Shown: piece after piece, positions 19,516 through 28,373 of the stretch
How the letters are laid out: each line of letters opens with the position of its first letter
Numbering within the stretch: position 1 is the first letter of the stretch
NCBI RefSeq assembly: GCF_019711535.1
Contig: NZ_JAIGNP010000003.1
Coordinates: 124,001-188,000, forward strand
Direction: 5' to 3'
Length of the DNA stretch: 64,000 bases
Origin: Qipengyuania aestuarii
GTDB lineage: Bacteria; Pseudomonadota; Alphaproteobacteria; Sphingomonadales; Sphingomonadaceae
Notes under the pieces: generated by a model
The model's database searches: none
What the model was told of the DNA's origin: nothing
The model's input: only the letters and a program-made list of their open reading frames with translations
Made by a program: the position numbers and the translations under genes

Positions 19516-19965
19516 GCTGCTGCGACCCCTGTCAATGGGAAGGTTAGTTCGAGAGCCGATGCCTCAAGCCGGACAGCCCGCATCGATGGGTCAGCCACTT
19601 GGGGCCGTGCTACCGATCGCGCGACCGTCGCAGATCCCCGCACCGACATAGCCACGATACAGAACAGCGCGTCTATTCTTTTGCAATAGTAAAGTCCTGA
19701 AGCTTCAGGCCTCCGAAGAAACTTCGCCGTTGCGTCCTTCCAGGCGCTCGCCGGTCTGAACGTGTCGATCCCCGATCTCGACAGGCTCCCGTTGGTCCGG
19801 CAGTGTTGCTGGACGCCGGGACAAGAGTTGCCGCGCCCAGGAACCTGCCGAGGGGTGGTTTACGAGGCGGACAGCCAAGTGCCGCGGCTCAGGAGCGCTC
19901 GCGCGGGGAAACCAAAAGTGGCAAGAAGACCCGGCGGTCGTGGGCTTGCTTCTCTTACATCCCCA
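19516..19965. other. Intergenic region upstream of the HNH gene, with a 14-bp palindrome
   Basis: About 450 bases with no credible gene. It contains the perfect palindrome CCTGAAGCTTCAGG at 19696-19709 inside a locally AT-richer patch. The palindrome is roughly 180 bases upstream of the HNH start and 260 bases beyond the stop of the I78-like gene. It may hold the promoter of the nuclease pair. Confidence 0.4.
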
Positions 19966-20283
19966 TCAGAAGCACTTGATGCCCACGATGACGTTGCTTT
20001 CGGCATCATAGAAGATGTTGAGACTTTCCGGTCGTAGATCCTCCGTGATCGGCTCCCGGGTGCTCGCCAGTCGGTATGCGGAAAGAGCGCCCGGATCCGG
20101 CGCTTCCGTCCGAGAAAGACCCAGAAGATGGCGACGGTCGGTTGCGCCGCAGGTATCGGAGTCAGCTTGGAAACCGACACGCTGTGAGTCCACATCCCCT
20201 GTAGCCGGAATTGTGGTTTCCGGACCGGTGCAGCCCGAGATGAAACTGCACGCTAGAATCGAAACAATCGCTGCTACCCGCAT
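19966..20283 (-). CDS. Small lipoprotein resembling the peptidase inhibitor I78 family
   Basis: A 105-residue protein with a lipobox-type signal (SILACSFISGCTG, lipid attachment predicted at the Cys). The mature part has CGATDRRHLLG, a loop, then REPITEDLRPESLNIFYDAE and NVIVGIKCF. This ordering (Cys near the start, R-P-x-x-LN strand, I-x-x-IKC end) matches small I78-type inhibitors found in the periplasm. The ATG follows AGGAGCGCGAG, a strong ribosome site. It could protect a periplasmic target from a protease. The family call is from pattern only. Confidence 0.6.
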   Translation of the reverse strand: MRVAAIVSILACSFISGCTGPETTIPATGDVDSQRVGFQADSDTCGATDRRHLLGLSRTEAPDPGALSAYRLASTREPITEDLRPESLNIFYDAESNVIVGIKCF

Positions 20284-20411
20284 CTCGCGCTCCTTCTGCT
20301 GCGATACTCATGGGTTGAACTTCATATATATGGTGCCTGAGCCAATGCTCCCCGAAAATCTCCGTCGGAAGGACACCGAGGTGGACGGGTATCTTTTCCA
20401 CTTGCCATTGT

Positions 20412-20430
20412 GTATACTTTAAAGTATCTC
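20412..20430 (+). promoter_or_regulatory. Palindromic operator/promoter copy 1
   Basis: The 14-base perfect palindrome ATACTTTAAAGTAT (20414-20427) lies within TGTATACTTTAAAGTATCT and includes TATACT, which resembles a -10 box. It ends about 10 bases before the AGGGGG ribosome site of the gene at 20453. The same 19 bases recur in the same orientation in front of the kinase-like gene near 37.4 kb. Confidence 0.6.
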
Positions 20431-20452
20431 TCGGTTTAGGGGGATTTTTCCG

Positions 20453-20800
20453 ATGCTGGAAAATCACATTGAGAACGCGGCGCTCGAACGGCGCTTCGCT
20501 TTGTTCTGCGATCGATTGAGCTTGAGTGAATGCGAAGTGCGCTCACTTACCGGGTCGAAAGCCTCGCTCGCTCGCCGGGATGTCGATCCCGTTCATCGCG
20601 AGACCTGCATCCGACTGTTGCTTGAGCTCGAACCCCTGCTCGTGGAACTGAAGGGCGAAGATGAGTTCCACCTCTGGCTCAGACGTGATGGTTTCGGCCA
20701 GACGCCTCTCGCCTTTCTCGCAACAGGTCCGGAAAGTATTCGCGGCATGATCTATGCTACGAAATCGCTTCTCTGTCAGAGGAAGGCGTTCTGCGCTTGA
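20453..20800 (+). CDS. Small protein, possible MbcA/ParS/Xre-type antitoxin-like domain
   Basis: A 115-residue protein. The N-terminus (LERRFALFCDRLSLSECEVRSL) could form a degenerate helix-turn-helix. The middle segment DEFHLWLRRDGFGQTPLAFL followed by ATGPESIRGM resembles the C-terminal domain of MbcA/ParS/Xre antitoxins (W-L-x-G-x-T-P-L-x-x-L-x-T-G). No RES toxin lies next to it, so a toxin-antitoxin role is not supported; a copy-control or regulatory role for the primase-helicase downstream fits better. The ATG follows AGGGGG by 10 bases, and the palindrome at 20414 lies just upstream. Its stop overlaps the TTG start of the next gene (TTGA). Confidence 0.55.
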   Translation: MLENHIENAALERRFALFCDRLSLSECEVRSLTGSKASLARRDVDPVHRETCIRLLLELEPLLVELKGEDEFHLWLRRDGFGQTPLAFLATGPESIRGMIYATKSLLCQRKAFCA

Positions 20801-22617
20801 GGGCAGTCGGCAACGAGAACCTCGGTCGGCAGAAGGCGGCGCTGCGAAAATCCTCGGCGGCGATGGACAGGCTGCGGGCTCTGGGCCTGCTGGGGGGAAC
20901 CATCGAGAGGTTGCACCTCGGCCTGAAGCAACCCTACCGATCGCGCAGGGACGGCCTGGAGATCCGAGATGCGCTTTCGTTTCCGCTGCTCTCCCCCATC
21001 GGCGAACCGCTCGGGCGGTACGGCTACATCAACTTGCCGGAGGTCACCCAGAACCCTCTGCATCCGAAAGGGTGGGGCCCGGGACCGTGCGCCGAGTATC
21101 GGCTCGGGAAAGGGGAACACACCGCCGTGGTCGCTGCGGATATCCTGGACTTATGGTTCGCATGGCAGTGCTATTGCAGGAACGACGAAGACGCCGTCTT
21201 CCTTGCCCGCTCCCACTGGGACGGATGGCCGGCCGAATGGCGATCCCCGGCCCATTGGGCGGCATACGATCGCGTCATCCTGCTTGGGGGCGACGGGGCG
21301 GCGGACTTCATCGCCGAGATCGCACCGCTCGCCATACGCGAGATCTTGACCTTCATACCGCCTCCGCCCTTCGAGGACTTCGCCGACATGGTCCGTTCGT
21401 CTCAGGCGCCGAAGTGGGACTCGTTCCTGGAAGCCGCCGCACCTGTGGTGCTCAGATGCGAGGGCGACGATCGATCCGGTCTACCGATCGAACTCGGCAT
21501 CTTCGAAGCAGCGCCCATCGACGTGTCCGGCGGCTTCGCCGGCGGCAGCCTTTTCTATCCCGTGGCCGTCGAGCAGCGGGCTGTCGATCGGCACGGGCAG
21601 GTCGTGCACCGCTACGAGACCATGGTCGTCAGGTCGGACGGCGCGCTCCTGAGCGCCGACCCCCTTCCCGCGCCCTGCGGGACCGCCTCTTCCTCGCGGG
21701 TGCTCGCCCTGTCGGACGGGACCCGCATCCGTGGCCTGCCAGCTGGCAGTCAGGCCGGGACATGGTCCTTCGGTTCGATCCGCGCGTTCGTCGAATGGAG
21801 GAAGGGTAGGTCCGCCCGTCCCTTCCGCGACCTTTCCGATCTGCTCGCCGACACCGAGCGGTACGTACGCTCGAGGGTCTGGCTGCCCGACGACGACGCG
21901 CATGCGGTCGTGGCGACATTCGTGGCCATGACCCACGTCCATCAGGTTTTTGAAGCCCTGCCGATCCTGCTGGCGGTCGGGCCGCCGGCGAGCGGCAAGT
22001 CGGAACTCGGAGAGGCTGTAGCGCGACTGTCTTTCAATGGTACGGTGGCCGGCCAGCTGCGCGCCGCTGGAATGGTGCGCTTTCTGGACGAGACCCATGG
22101 TTTGCTGGTCCTTGACGACATGGACGGCATCGGGTCCGCGTCCATCGACGGCGATGGCGAGATCGCGCAGGCGCTCAAGTCGGGGTACAAACGGAGTTCT
22201 GCCCGCAAGCCCGTAGCGGATCGCGGCGGTCGCGTCCGCATGGTCGATTTCTTCGGCCCCAAGATGATCTCGCGCACGAGGCTGCCGACCCCGGTGCTTG
22301 GTTCGCGCATGATCGCCATCCATACGGGGGGACAGCCATCAGGTACGCGTCTGGCCTCCTCGCGGTACGACGAGGACGCTCTCGATCGGCTTCGCGACGA
22401 GTTGCACTGCTGGGCGATGGAAGCCGCCGCCGATACGCGGGAGACCTGGAGCCGGCTTCCGATCGAGTTCGAGGGACGCTGGGAGGAGATCACCCGTCCG
22501 CTCCGGGCGATCGCCAAGGGAGGTGGCGATGACTTCCTGGCGAGAGTGGAAACATGTCTGCATGAGACCACCAGCAGATCGCCTTTCTCCCAAAACTCGG
22601 ACGGGACGGGCGATTGA
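20797..22617 (+). CDS. Primase-helicase-like protein (TOPRIM-like region plus P-loop ATPase)
   Basis: A 606-residue protein with two parts. Residues 50-200 (FPLLSPIGEPLGRYGYINLP, an AEYRLGKGEHTAVVAADI stretch, YDRVILLGGDGAADF) are like the primase/TOPRIM portion of plasmid and phage replication proteins. Walker A GPPASGKSEL starts near residue 395, followed by a Walker B-like LLVLDDMDG. The end (GSRMIAIHTGG and helices) resembles DUF-type primase-helicases. It probably initiates or aids replication of the element. The start is the TTG at 20797, coupled to the upstream stop, with AGAGGAAGG upstream. The exact family is uncertain. Confidence 0.55.
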   Translation: MRAVGNENLGRQKAALRKSSAAMDRLRALGLLGGTIERLHLGLKQPYRSRRDGLEIRDALSFPLLSPIGEPLGRYGYINLPEVTQNPLHPKGWGPGPCAEYRLGKGEHTAVVAADILDLWFAWQCYCRNDEDAVFLARSHWDGWPAEWRSPAHWAAYDRVILLGGDGAADFIAEIAPLAIREILTFIPPPPFEDFADMVRSSQAPKWDSFLEAAAPVVLRCEGDDRSGLPIELGIFEAAPIDVSGGFAGGSLFYPVAVEQRAVDRHGQVVHRYETMVVRSDGALLSADPLPAPCGTASSSRVLALSDGTRIRGLPAGSQAGTWSFGSIRAFVEWRKGRSARPFRDLSDLLADTERYVRSRVWLPDDDAHAVVATFVAMTHVHQVFEALPILLAVGPPASGKSELGEAVARLSFNGTVAGQLRAAGMVRFLDETHGLLVLDDMDGIGSASIDGDGEIAQALKSGYKRSSARKPVADRGGRVRMVDFFGPKMISRTRLPTPVLGSRMIAIHTGGQPSGTRLASSRYDEDALDRLRDELHCWAMEAAADTRETWSRLPIEFEGRWEEITRPLRAIAKGGGDDFLARVETCLHETTSRSPFSQNSDGTGD

Positions 22618-23213
22618 TACGCCGCCGATCAGGTTTTCACGCGGCTTTTCACGAGGCGCGGTGCGTGGCCGTTCTTGGGAATGATTCCATCACCATGATC
22701 TAAATGACCTATTTGGCCAGCTTTCAAGAATTCTCTTATCGTTCCAAATGCTTATACCATAGCGAATTGGGCGAAATATCGGTTTAAAGGAGCAGTGGTC
22801 ATGCGATACGTATCACCCTCGGAGACCTCTCAGATCGCGGCTTAAGCATCTGAAAAACTGTCGTTTTCTAACTTCGCTTTGTCAACGGAGCCCAATGTCA
22901 GACCGCGATCGGGTGGAAAAGGGTGCCCAATCGGCGACGGTCTGTTGCGCGTAGATCGTATTCCAGCACCGTGATCCCGGTAATGTCGCAATGGGGAACC
23001 TATGGATCCTGATTAGCCTAGGGGGAGAGGAAGGTCTCGGCCGGCCATCCCAGTGGTTTGAATTGCTTCGATTGGATCACACGCAAGGCGATGCTCGCGC
23101 GCCGCCTTCCTCCGGCTCTCGTATGGGATGAGCGACACCCGAGCACGACGGGATTGGTCCAACCGTCACGTCCGTTCCGATCCGGCCTCTTCTCTCTATT
23201 GCGAGGCCGAATA
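22618..23213. other. Non-coding AT-richer region after the primase-helicase gene
   Basis: About 600 bases without a convincing long gene. The part 22690-22880 is clearly AT-richer than the surroundings and holds a tiny reading frame with a good ribosome site. It lies between the primase-helicase and the recombinase cluster, a reasonable place for an origin, but I see no iterons or DnaA-box cluster. Confidence 0.4.
22801..22845 (+). CDS. Possible 14-codon leader or remnant reading frame
   Basis: AAAGGAG (22787-22793) lies 7 bases before an ATG that opens a 14-residue frame (MRYVSPSETSQIAA) ending in TAA. A ribosome site this good in an otherwise empty AT-rich patch is unusual. It may be the preserved start of a deleted gene or a leader peptide; no partner gene follows in frame. 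Confidence 0.25.
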   Translation: MRYVSPSETSQIAA

Positions 23214-23495
23214 TTAGCGTTTTCCCCGCTCCGTAAGTGATTCGAATCTGGGCATATCCAGTGATTCGATGCCCATGGCGACCGCACATTGCAGCAGGAA
23301 CTCCGCCTTGAATGCCCCGCGGTGAATTAATTTTCGCAGCTGATCAGCGTGCATTTCGACGCCCAGTTTTGAGGATAGGGCCTCCGACAGCGTCTGATAG
23401 GTGAAACCTCGCAGTAGCATGATCGCCTTGAGATAGGCGCGCACGAAGTGCTGCCACTCTCGGCGATCACTCGGCATCTGGTACGAAACAGGCAT
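23214..23495 (-). CDS. DUF6471-like small protein
   Basis: A 93-residue protein. The pattern W-x-x-F-V-x-A-x-L-K-A (REWQHFVRAYLKAIMLLRG), FTYQTLSEALSSKLGVE, QLRKLIHRGAFKAEFLLQC and AMGIESL corresponds to the DUF6471 family, a helix-turn-helix-like domain seen on mobile elements. I use the ATG at 23495 because AGGAG (23505-23509) sits 9 bases upstream; the frame also extends to 23552. It is divergent from the large recombinase-like gene, and the shared 244-base region contains matching inverted repeats, so it is likely the repressor of that region. Confidence 0.65.
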   Translation of the reverse strand: MPVSYQMPSDRREWQHFVRAYLKAIMLLRGFTYQTLSEALSSKLGVEMHADQLRKLIHRGAFKAEFLLQCAVAMGIESLDMPRFESLTERGKR

Positions 23496-23535
23496 TTTTC
23501 CATTCTCCTTTGATATTCGAAAAACTCTATCTGCC

Positions 23536-23603
23536 ATCCTGAAAACTGACACATCACCCTCAATTATTTTTAGGATGAAAAGTACTCTTTAAGTTTTCAG
23601 GAT
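23536..23603. promoter_or_regulatory. Divergent promoter region with 11-bp inverted repeats
   Basis: ATCCTGAAAAC (23536-23546) and GTTTTCAGGAT (23593-23603) are perfect inverse copies 46 bases apart, and a third related half-site TAGGATGAAAA lies between them (from about 23571). The DNA between is AT-rich. The arrangement between two divergent genes suggests cooperative binding by a dimeric regulator, with the DUF6471 protein as candidate. Confidence 0.6.
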
Positions 23604-23739
23604 GAGAACTTCTATTTACGTTCTCTACTGTTTCTTTTTCTGTTCGATTTTTCTCTTGACGATATGGGAATCTCCCGACCTTTTCATGTCGCAGACCGGC
23701 CATTCGGGTCGGTTGCGCGACGATAGGAAAGGAATTGAG

Positions 23740-26700
23740 ATGAGCAGAACTGCCAAGAAGCAAGCACCGTTGCAGACGGATATCGGCGGCCAGCCGGCCC
23801 GGACCCTTCCCAAGGCCAATGATGACATGAGGGGTGGAAGAGTGCCGGCTTCCGCGATGCCGGCCCCCTGCCCCGCGAACGACGATGAGCCGCCCCGCCC
23901 CGCGGCCGACCTGAGGCTTGCGAAGCCGCGCAGCGGTTTCACCGGGCGGCAGGAGCACGAGGAGGCGGCGGCAAGGCTTCGCCAGACCGCCGAAGCCGCA
24001 GCGAATCCGAAGCTGCGCCGATTCGCGGCGGCGGCGGAACGCAGGCTCGATCTGAACCTGCCCTTCGCCTCCCGTGGCGGCATCATCAGTCCCGAGGAAC
24101 TGATCGTCGATGCTGACCTCAATATGCGCGACGTCGCGCCGGGCACCGAGCTGCGGAAGTTCACCGACGAGACCGTCCAGGTCTTCGTCACGTTCCCATA
24201 CCATCTCGCCGAGGGTTTTCGCACCAAGGATCCGGTCGCCGGTGCCTATGCGGCGATCGCTCTCTCGTCGCGGATCGGAAGGTTCCGAGACGGAACCTCG
24301 CTGCAGTGGCTGAAGGACACCTACGGCGTACCCGTCTCGGCGTCCAAGCAGAACCCCCTCTCCAAGCAGGTGATGCGCGCCGCGTTCGACGACGGTCGAG
24401 CGCGGCTCGCCGACGAACCCTACTCCAGGGTTGCCTCGAGCGAGGACCGGGCGAACCTGATGAAGGCCTACTCCGCTACGATCTCGCTGTTCGACGTACC
24501 CGGGGGCAAACTTCCCTCCCGACCCGAGCGCCACGGGGTCGTCGACACCGAACGCCTGGCACTCCTGTCCGGCGTGCCGACCTGGATCGCTGACCTCCCG
24601 GAGTGTCGCCACCATGTCTCCAAGGTGATCAGGCGCCGCGGTATCGAAGTGCCCGGGCGCGAATACGGAGTGGACGTGCTCGCGAACCTCGTCGTGGAGG
24701 TGACGATGCGTGAGCGGCGCCGGGCTGTGCTGGAAGGTCTCGGCGATCCGGGTCAGCACGCGGCTGCTCTTCGTTCCACCTTGAACAAGGCGATCGGACT
24801 GGCCGGCTGCACCACGGAAGATCCGGCCAGCGAGGTCTTCGCCGATGATAGGTATCCGAGGATCCGTGCGGCGGTCCGTGAAAGCTATTCCCAGGCCAGC
24901 ACCCGACGCAACGTCACGGCACGCCTCGATCGCCTGAAGGCACTCTACGACGAGATCATCGCCGAAACGGATCGCTCGCAGACCTTCGCCGAGAAGCTGT
25001 CGACGCTCATCGCGAGCGAAGATCTGTCGTACCAGGATGTGGCGGGGATCGCCGACTGTTCATGGGGTTCCATCCGCAACTGGTGCGCGGGCAAGAACGT
25101 GGGCGTCGGCTCGATCGGCGCTGTGGTCCGGTTGGAGGATCATTTCGGACTGGAGAGGGGCGAGCTGTGTTCGTTGGCGCGCAAGCGCTGGCGTGAGGAA
25201 AGCTCCGGGGACGTCAATCCTTATTGGAGCGAGGTGCCCTTCTCGCGCAGGACGCTCCTGCCGAGCGAGGTGCGTCTCCTGTCGGAGGACCAGATCAGGG
25301 AAGCCGTGAACGCGATCGAGCATCTCGCGCGCGACGGCACCGACTTCGCACGCGTCGGCAACGCCGCTCGATCCTCCGCCTACAGACTGCCCAAGTTGCA
25401 GCTCCCCAAGCGGTGGATCCGGCAGAAGACGGCCTACATCAAGTACAAGACCTCGAGCATCGTCGCGCCCATGAACCGGCCGAAGTCCGGCGTGTGGCGC
25501 GAAGAATCCACGGTTACCGAGAAGAGCCGCGAACTCGACAAGATGATGAGGTTCCTGCTCGCACCCTGCACCGATGGGGCGAACTCGGGCCTCGGGCTCG
25601 ATCCGGCGAAGGCAACGTTCGCCTGGCTCGCGGTGCCGGGACTGCTCCTGCGGTATTTCGACTTCGAAGCGCAGCATCTCGCGGATGTCATGCTTGAGGA
25701 CGGTGAGCGAGGACGCCTGTTCTCATCCCGCCTGAAGCATGCCGCCTACCACCTTCTCTCGCTCACTCATGAGGATACCGGCTACCTCACGCAGAACCCT
25801 GCGCTCGCGGAGGAGCTCGAGGTGCTGGCGTCGACCGAAACCTCGGCGCGCTTCGAAGGACTCGTCGTGTTCGGCGATAACTCCGGTGGCCCCCTCCTCT
25901 CGCAGGAGGAAATCGATCTGGCGCGATCGGACTGGAAGGCCTTCATGAAAGTCGCCCACGTGGCAGCCCGGCAGCTCGCGGATTTCATCGAGGCGGACAC
26001 GCCCACCGTCAGGGACGCGATGCGCGGAGCCGTCGGCCTCATCGAGAGCGAGGAACCGGTCGCGAACTATCTCGGCCTGCTGATCGAGGCGGAGACCCGG
26101 ATTCGGGATCTGCGCAGCGGAATCCACCTCGCCACGGAGTTCCGCAACCTCGTCATGTCGCACCTCTCGATCGTGACCGGCCTCAGGCCGAAGAACCTCA
26201 CCGGGCTGACCTACGGTGGAGAAAGACCCGAGATCTTCAAGAAAGACGGAGCCTGGAGGATCGTCATCAGCTACCGCAAGTTCAAGAACTGGCAGAATTG
26301 CGGCCTGTTCGGTGTCGTGGGCCACCGTCTCGACTACAGCCTCACCATCGATGAGCGCTTCCTGGTCAAGCTCCTCGACGAGTGGTTCTTCACCCACCGG
26401 CCCGAGCTCGATCACCATACCTGCGACCACGCCTTCATCACGATGTCGGGCAACGCGATGACCTCGAAGAGCTGGTACGAAGCGTATCACAGGTTCGGTG
26501 CACGGCACATCGCGTGGAACCCGCTCACGCAGACCGGCTTCGAAGGGGTCGTCTCGCTCAACCCCTACGTCCACCGCGTCCTGAAAGCATCGGACATCCT
26601 CAACAACTCCGCGGCCAACGACCGGGTGCAGGAGGCCGCACACGCCCTCCAGACGAGCGAGGACATGATCCGCCAGCACTACGGCCTGCTCCGCTCCGAG

Positions 26701-26769
26701 ACGGCCCTGCGCTCGAGCTACGACACCTACCGCCGCGCCATCGGGATCGCCCGCGGCAAGACCGCTTGA
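23740..26769 (+). CDS. Large tyrosine-recombinase-like protein with a central HTH
   Basis: A 1009-residue protein. I chose the start at 23740, since GGAAAGGAA precedes it by 5-7 bases; the frame is open back to 23602. The C-terminal 220 residues carry the tyrosine recombinase layout: box I TGLRPKNLTGLTY with Arg816, a box II-like NPYVHRVLKASD with His945/Arg946, and box III DMIRQHYGLL with Tyr981. Residues about 430-455 (SYQDVAGIADCSWGSIRNWC) look like a helix-turn-helix. The first 100 residues are low-complexity and charged; the rest is helical and unassigned. Ordinary integrases are 300-450 residues, so this is an enlarged version. It is probably the second recombinase of the island or the founder recombinase of a nested element. 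Confidence 0.65.
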   Translation: MSRTAKKQAPLQTDIGGQPARTLPKANDDMRGGRVPASAMPAPCPANDDEPPRPAADLRLAKPRSGFTGRQEHEEAAARLRQTAEAAANPKLRRFAAAAERRLDLNLPFASRGGIISPEELIVDADLNMRDVAPGTELRKFTDETVQVFVTFPYHLAEGFRTKDPVAGAYAAIALSSRIGRFRDGTSLQWLKDTYGVPVSASKQNPLSKQVMRAAFDDGRARLADEPYSRVASSEDRANLMKAYSATISLFDVPGGKLPSRPERHGVVDTERLALLSGVPTWIADLPECRHHVSKVIRRRGIEVPGREYGVDVLANLVVEVTMRERRRAVLEGLGDPGQHAAALRSTLNKAIGLAGCTTEDPASEVFADDRYPRIRAAVRESYSQASTRRNVTARLDRLKALYDEIIAETDRSQTFAEKLSTLIASEDLSYQDVAGIADCSWGSIRNWCAGKNVGVGSIGAVVRLEDHFGLERGELCSLARKRWREESSGDVNPYWSEVPFSRRTLLPSEVRLLSEDQIREAVNAIEHLARDGTDFARVGNAARSSAYRLPKLQLPKRWIRQKTAYIKYKTSSIVAPMNRPKSGVWREESTVTEKSRELDKMMRFLLAPCTDGANSGLGLDPAKATFAWLAVPGLLLRYFDFEAQHLADVMLEDGERGRLFSSRLKHAAYHLLSLTHEDTGYLTQNPALAEELEVLASTETSARFEGLVVFGDNSGGPLLSQEEIDLARSDWKAFMKVAHVAARQLADFIEADTPTVRDAMRGAVGLIESEEPVANYLGLLIEAETRIRDLRSGIHLATEFRNLVMSHLSIVTGLRPKNLTGLTYGGERPEIFKKDGAWRIVISYRKFKNWQNCGLFGVVGHRLDYSLTIDERFLVKLLDEWFFTHRPELDHHTCDHAFITMSGNAMTSKSWYEAYHRFGARHIAWNPLTQTGFEGVVSLNPYVHRVLKASDILNNSAANDRVQEAAHALQTSEDMIRQHYGLLRSETALRSSYDTYRRAIGIARGKTA

Positions 26770-26845
26770 CCCGGACGGCTCGCGATCTCGTCGGGCTCAC
26801 CTCCCCCCGGCGGCCTCATCCAATATCAATCGAAAGGACCGAACG

Positions 26846-27541
26846 ATGACCAGTAAGAAGACCAAGAAGACCAGGCTCCCTGTGGCGATGCCGGATAGCC
26901 TCGAACTCGCCGGTGACCGTGTCGTCCCGTTGCAGTACTTCCACAACGAGGAACGCCACCCGAAGGGTGACGGGCCCTGGAACGACGAGGCCGACAAGAT
27001 CGGCTGGGTCGACGAGCCGACGGGCATCCACTGCATCATCCTGCGCGAGAGGGATGGCACCCTCTCGGGGTTCGCGGGCGTCGGCCCGGATCATCCCCTC
27101 TATGGGTTCGAGGCCGATGCCGTCCCGTCCGGGATCGGCATCTCCGTCCATGGCGGCCTGAACTATGCGAAGCCGTGCGAGGCGAACGTGCCCGAGCAGA
27201 TCTCGGTCTGTCACGTTCCCTCCAACGCCGAGCTGCGACGCACTCGTGCGAGGATGGGTCGGAACTCGACCAAGGACGAGTTCGGTGATCGGGACCTGTG
27301 GTGGTTCGGCTTCACGACCGACCACGAGGGAGACTACGTCCCGATCCATGGATCCGCGAACCGCTTCGATGGGATCGAGATCTATCGCGATCAGGACTTC
27401 GTCTATCGCGAAGTGGTCAAGCTGGCTTCCCAGCTCTCGGCCGTGGGCGGGTCCTCAGAGATGGACGATGCACTCCACATCGATGGGCCGATCGCGATGC
27501 TCGGACCCGCAAGGGAGGGGAGCGACGACGATGGACAGTGA
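26846..27541 (+). CDS. Mobile-element hypothetical protein, 231 aa
   Basis: A cytoplasmic protein with no membrane segment. The centre contains GWVDEPTGIHCIILRERDG followed by SGFAGVGPDHPLYGFEADA and SVHGGLNYAKPCE, a pattern seen in uncharacterised phage and plasmid proteins. The C-terminus has DLWWFGFTTDHEGDYVPIHG and a Tyr/Asp-rich helix. I know no function for it. GAAAGGACC lies just upstream of the ATG at 26846. It overlaps the next gene by 11 bases and follows the recombinase-like gene by 76 bases, so the three may be one transcript. Confidence 0.65.
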   Translation: MTSKKTKKTRLPVAMPDSLELAGDRVVPLQYFHNEERHPKGDGPWNDEADKIGWVDEPTGIHCIILRERDGTLSGFAGVGPDHPLYGFEADAVPSGIGISVHGGLNYAKPCEANVPEQISVCHVPSNAELRRTRARMGRNSTKDEFGDRDLWWFGFTTDHEGDYVPIHGSANRFDGIEIYRDQDFVYREVVKLASQLSAVGGSSEMDDALHIDGPIAMLGPAREGSDDDGQ

Positions 27542-28349
27542 CATCCCCTACGAGGAACTGCGGAACGACCGTCTGCCCTGGGGCTACTGGCTCGTCGCCG
27601 ATGAGGATGGCGTCTACAACAAGTTCCTCGATGACGAAGGGAAGGCGTGGTCCTCGGTCCGTGAGGCACTCTGGATCGGCCGCCTCGGCATGCCGCGCGT
27701 GCACGTCAAGGACATGAACCTGGCGCTCGAGTTCCTGGCCTCCGTCCTCGCCGTAATCGACCGGCGCACGATCGGGGTCGAGGAACGGGTTCACAGCGTG
27801 TTCGCGAAGGACTGGGGGATGGACCGCTTCTACGCGATGTGGTTGATCCAGCAGCGACTGATCGCTCCCCAGTCGGTCAGCGGGCTCACGCTGGACTGCC
27901 CGCTGACTCCGGAAGGCCTCGCGATCCTCGTCATGCTCGCCTCGACCCGGTCCATCAAGGACTCGCCCCTGCCCCTCGGCATGAGCTGGATCCGGGCGCG
28001 CCGCGGCCTCGACCACGGGGTTGACAGAAAGGCGATCCTCGATCTCGTGGAACGCCAGGAGGCTTTCGCCCGCAGGCTCGACTACCGCCTCGTGCGGTGC
28101 GAACTGCACAAAAGTCCGGCGGTCAAGATGATCGGCATCGATACCAGACCCAGCGTTCCGCGCAGCCGGACGGTCTGGTCCATGGTGCATACCGATGAGT
28201 ACGCCCGCGACAGGTTCTATCTGTGGGCTCACGAGCGCATCGACCGGTGGGAGCAGTGGGGCCGCCTCGCGCGCGACGACGGTGCGCACGCGCTGACCTC
28301 CCATCTGCTCGGCCTGCGGTTCTGTGACGAACGGATCGCAGCGGGCTGA
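27531..28349 (+). CDS. Hypothetical protein, 272 aa
   Basis: An unrecognised protein. GGGAGGGGAG directly before the ATG at 27531 makes the start clear; it lies inside the end of the upstream gene (11-base overlap). The sequence is mostly helical, with conserved-looking LPWGYWLVADEDGVYNKFL near the N-terminus and a Trp/Arg-rich end (FYLWAHERIDRWEQWG). There is no signal peptide and no catalytic motif that I can identify. It is coupled to the upstream hypothetical gene and converges with a small gene on the other strand. Confidence 0.65.
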   Translation: MDSDIPYEELRNDRLPWGYWLVADEDGVYNKFLDDEGKAWSSVREALWIGRLGMPRVHVKDMNLALEFLASVLAVIDRRTIGVEERVHSVFAKDWGMDRFYAMWLIQQRLIAPQSVSGLTLDCPLTPEGLAILVMLASTRSIKDSPLPLGMSWIRARRGLDHGVDRKAILDLVERQEAFARRLDYRLVRCELHKSPAVKMIGIDTRPSVPRSRTVWSMVHTDEYARDRFYLWAHERIDRWEQWGRLARDDGAHALTSHLLGLRFCDERIAAG

Positions 28350-28373
28350 GGGCCACGGCCTGACTTCCGCCTG

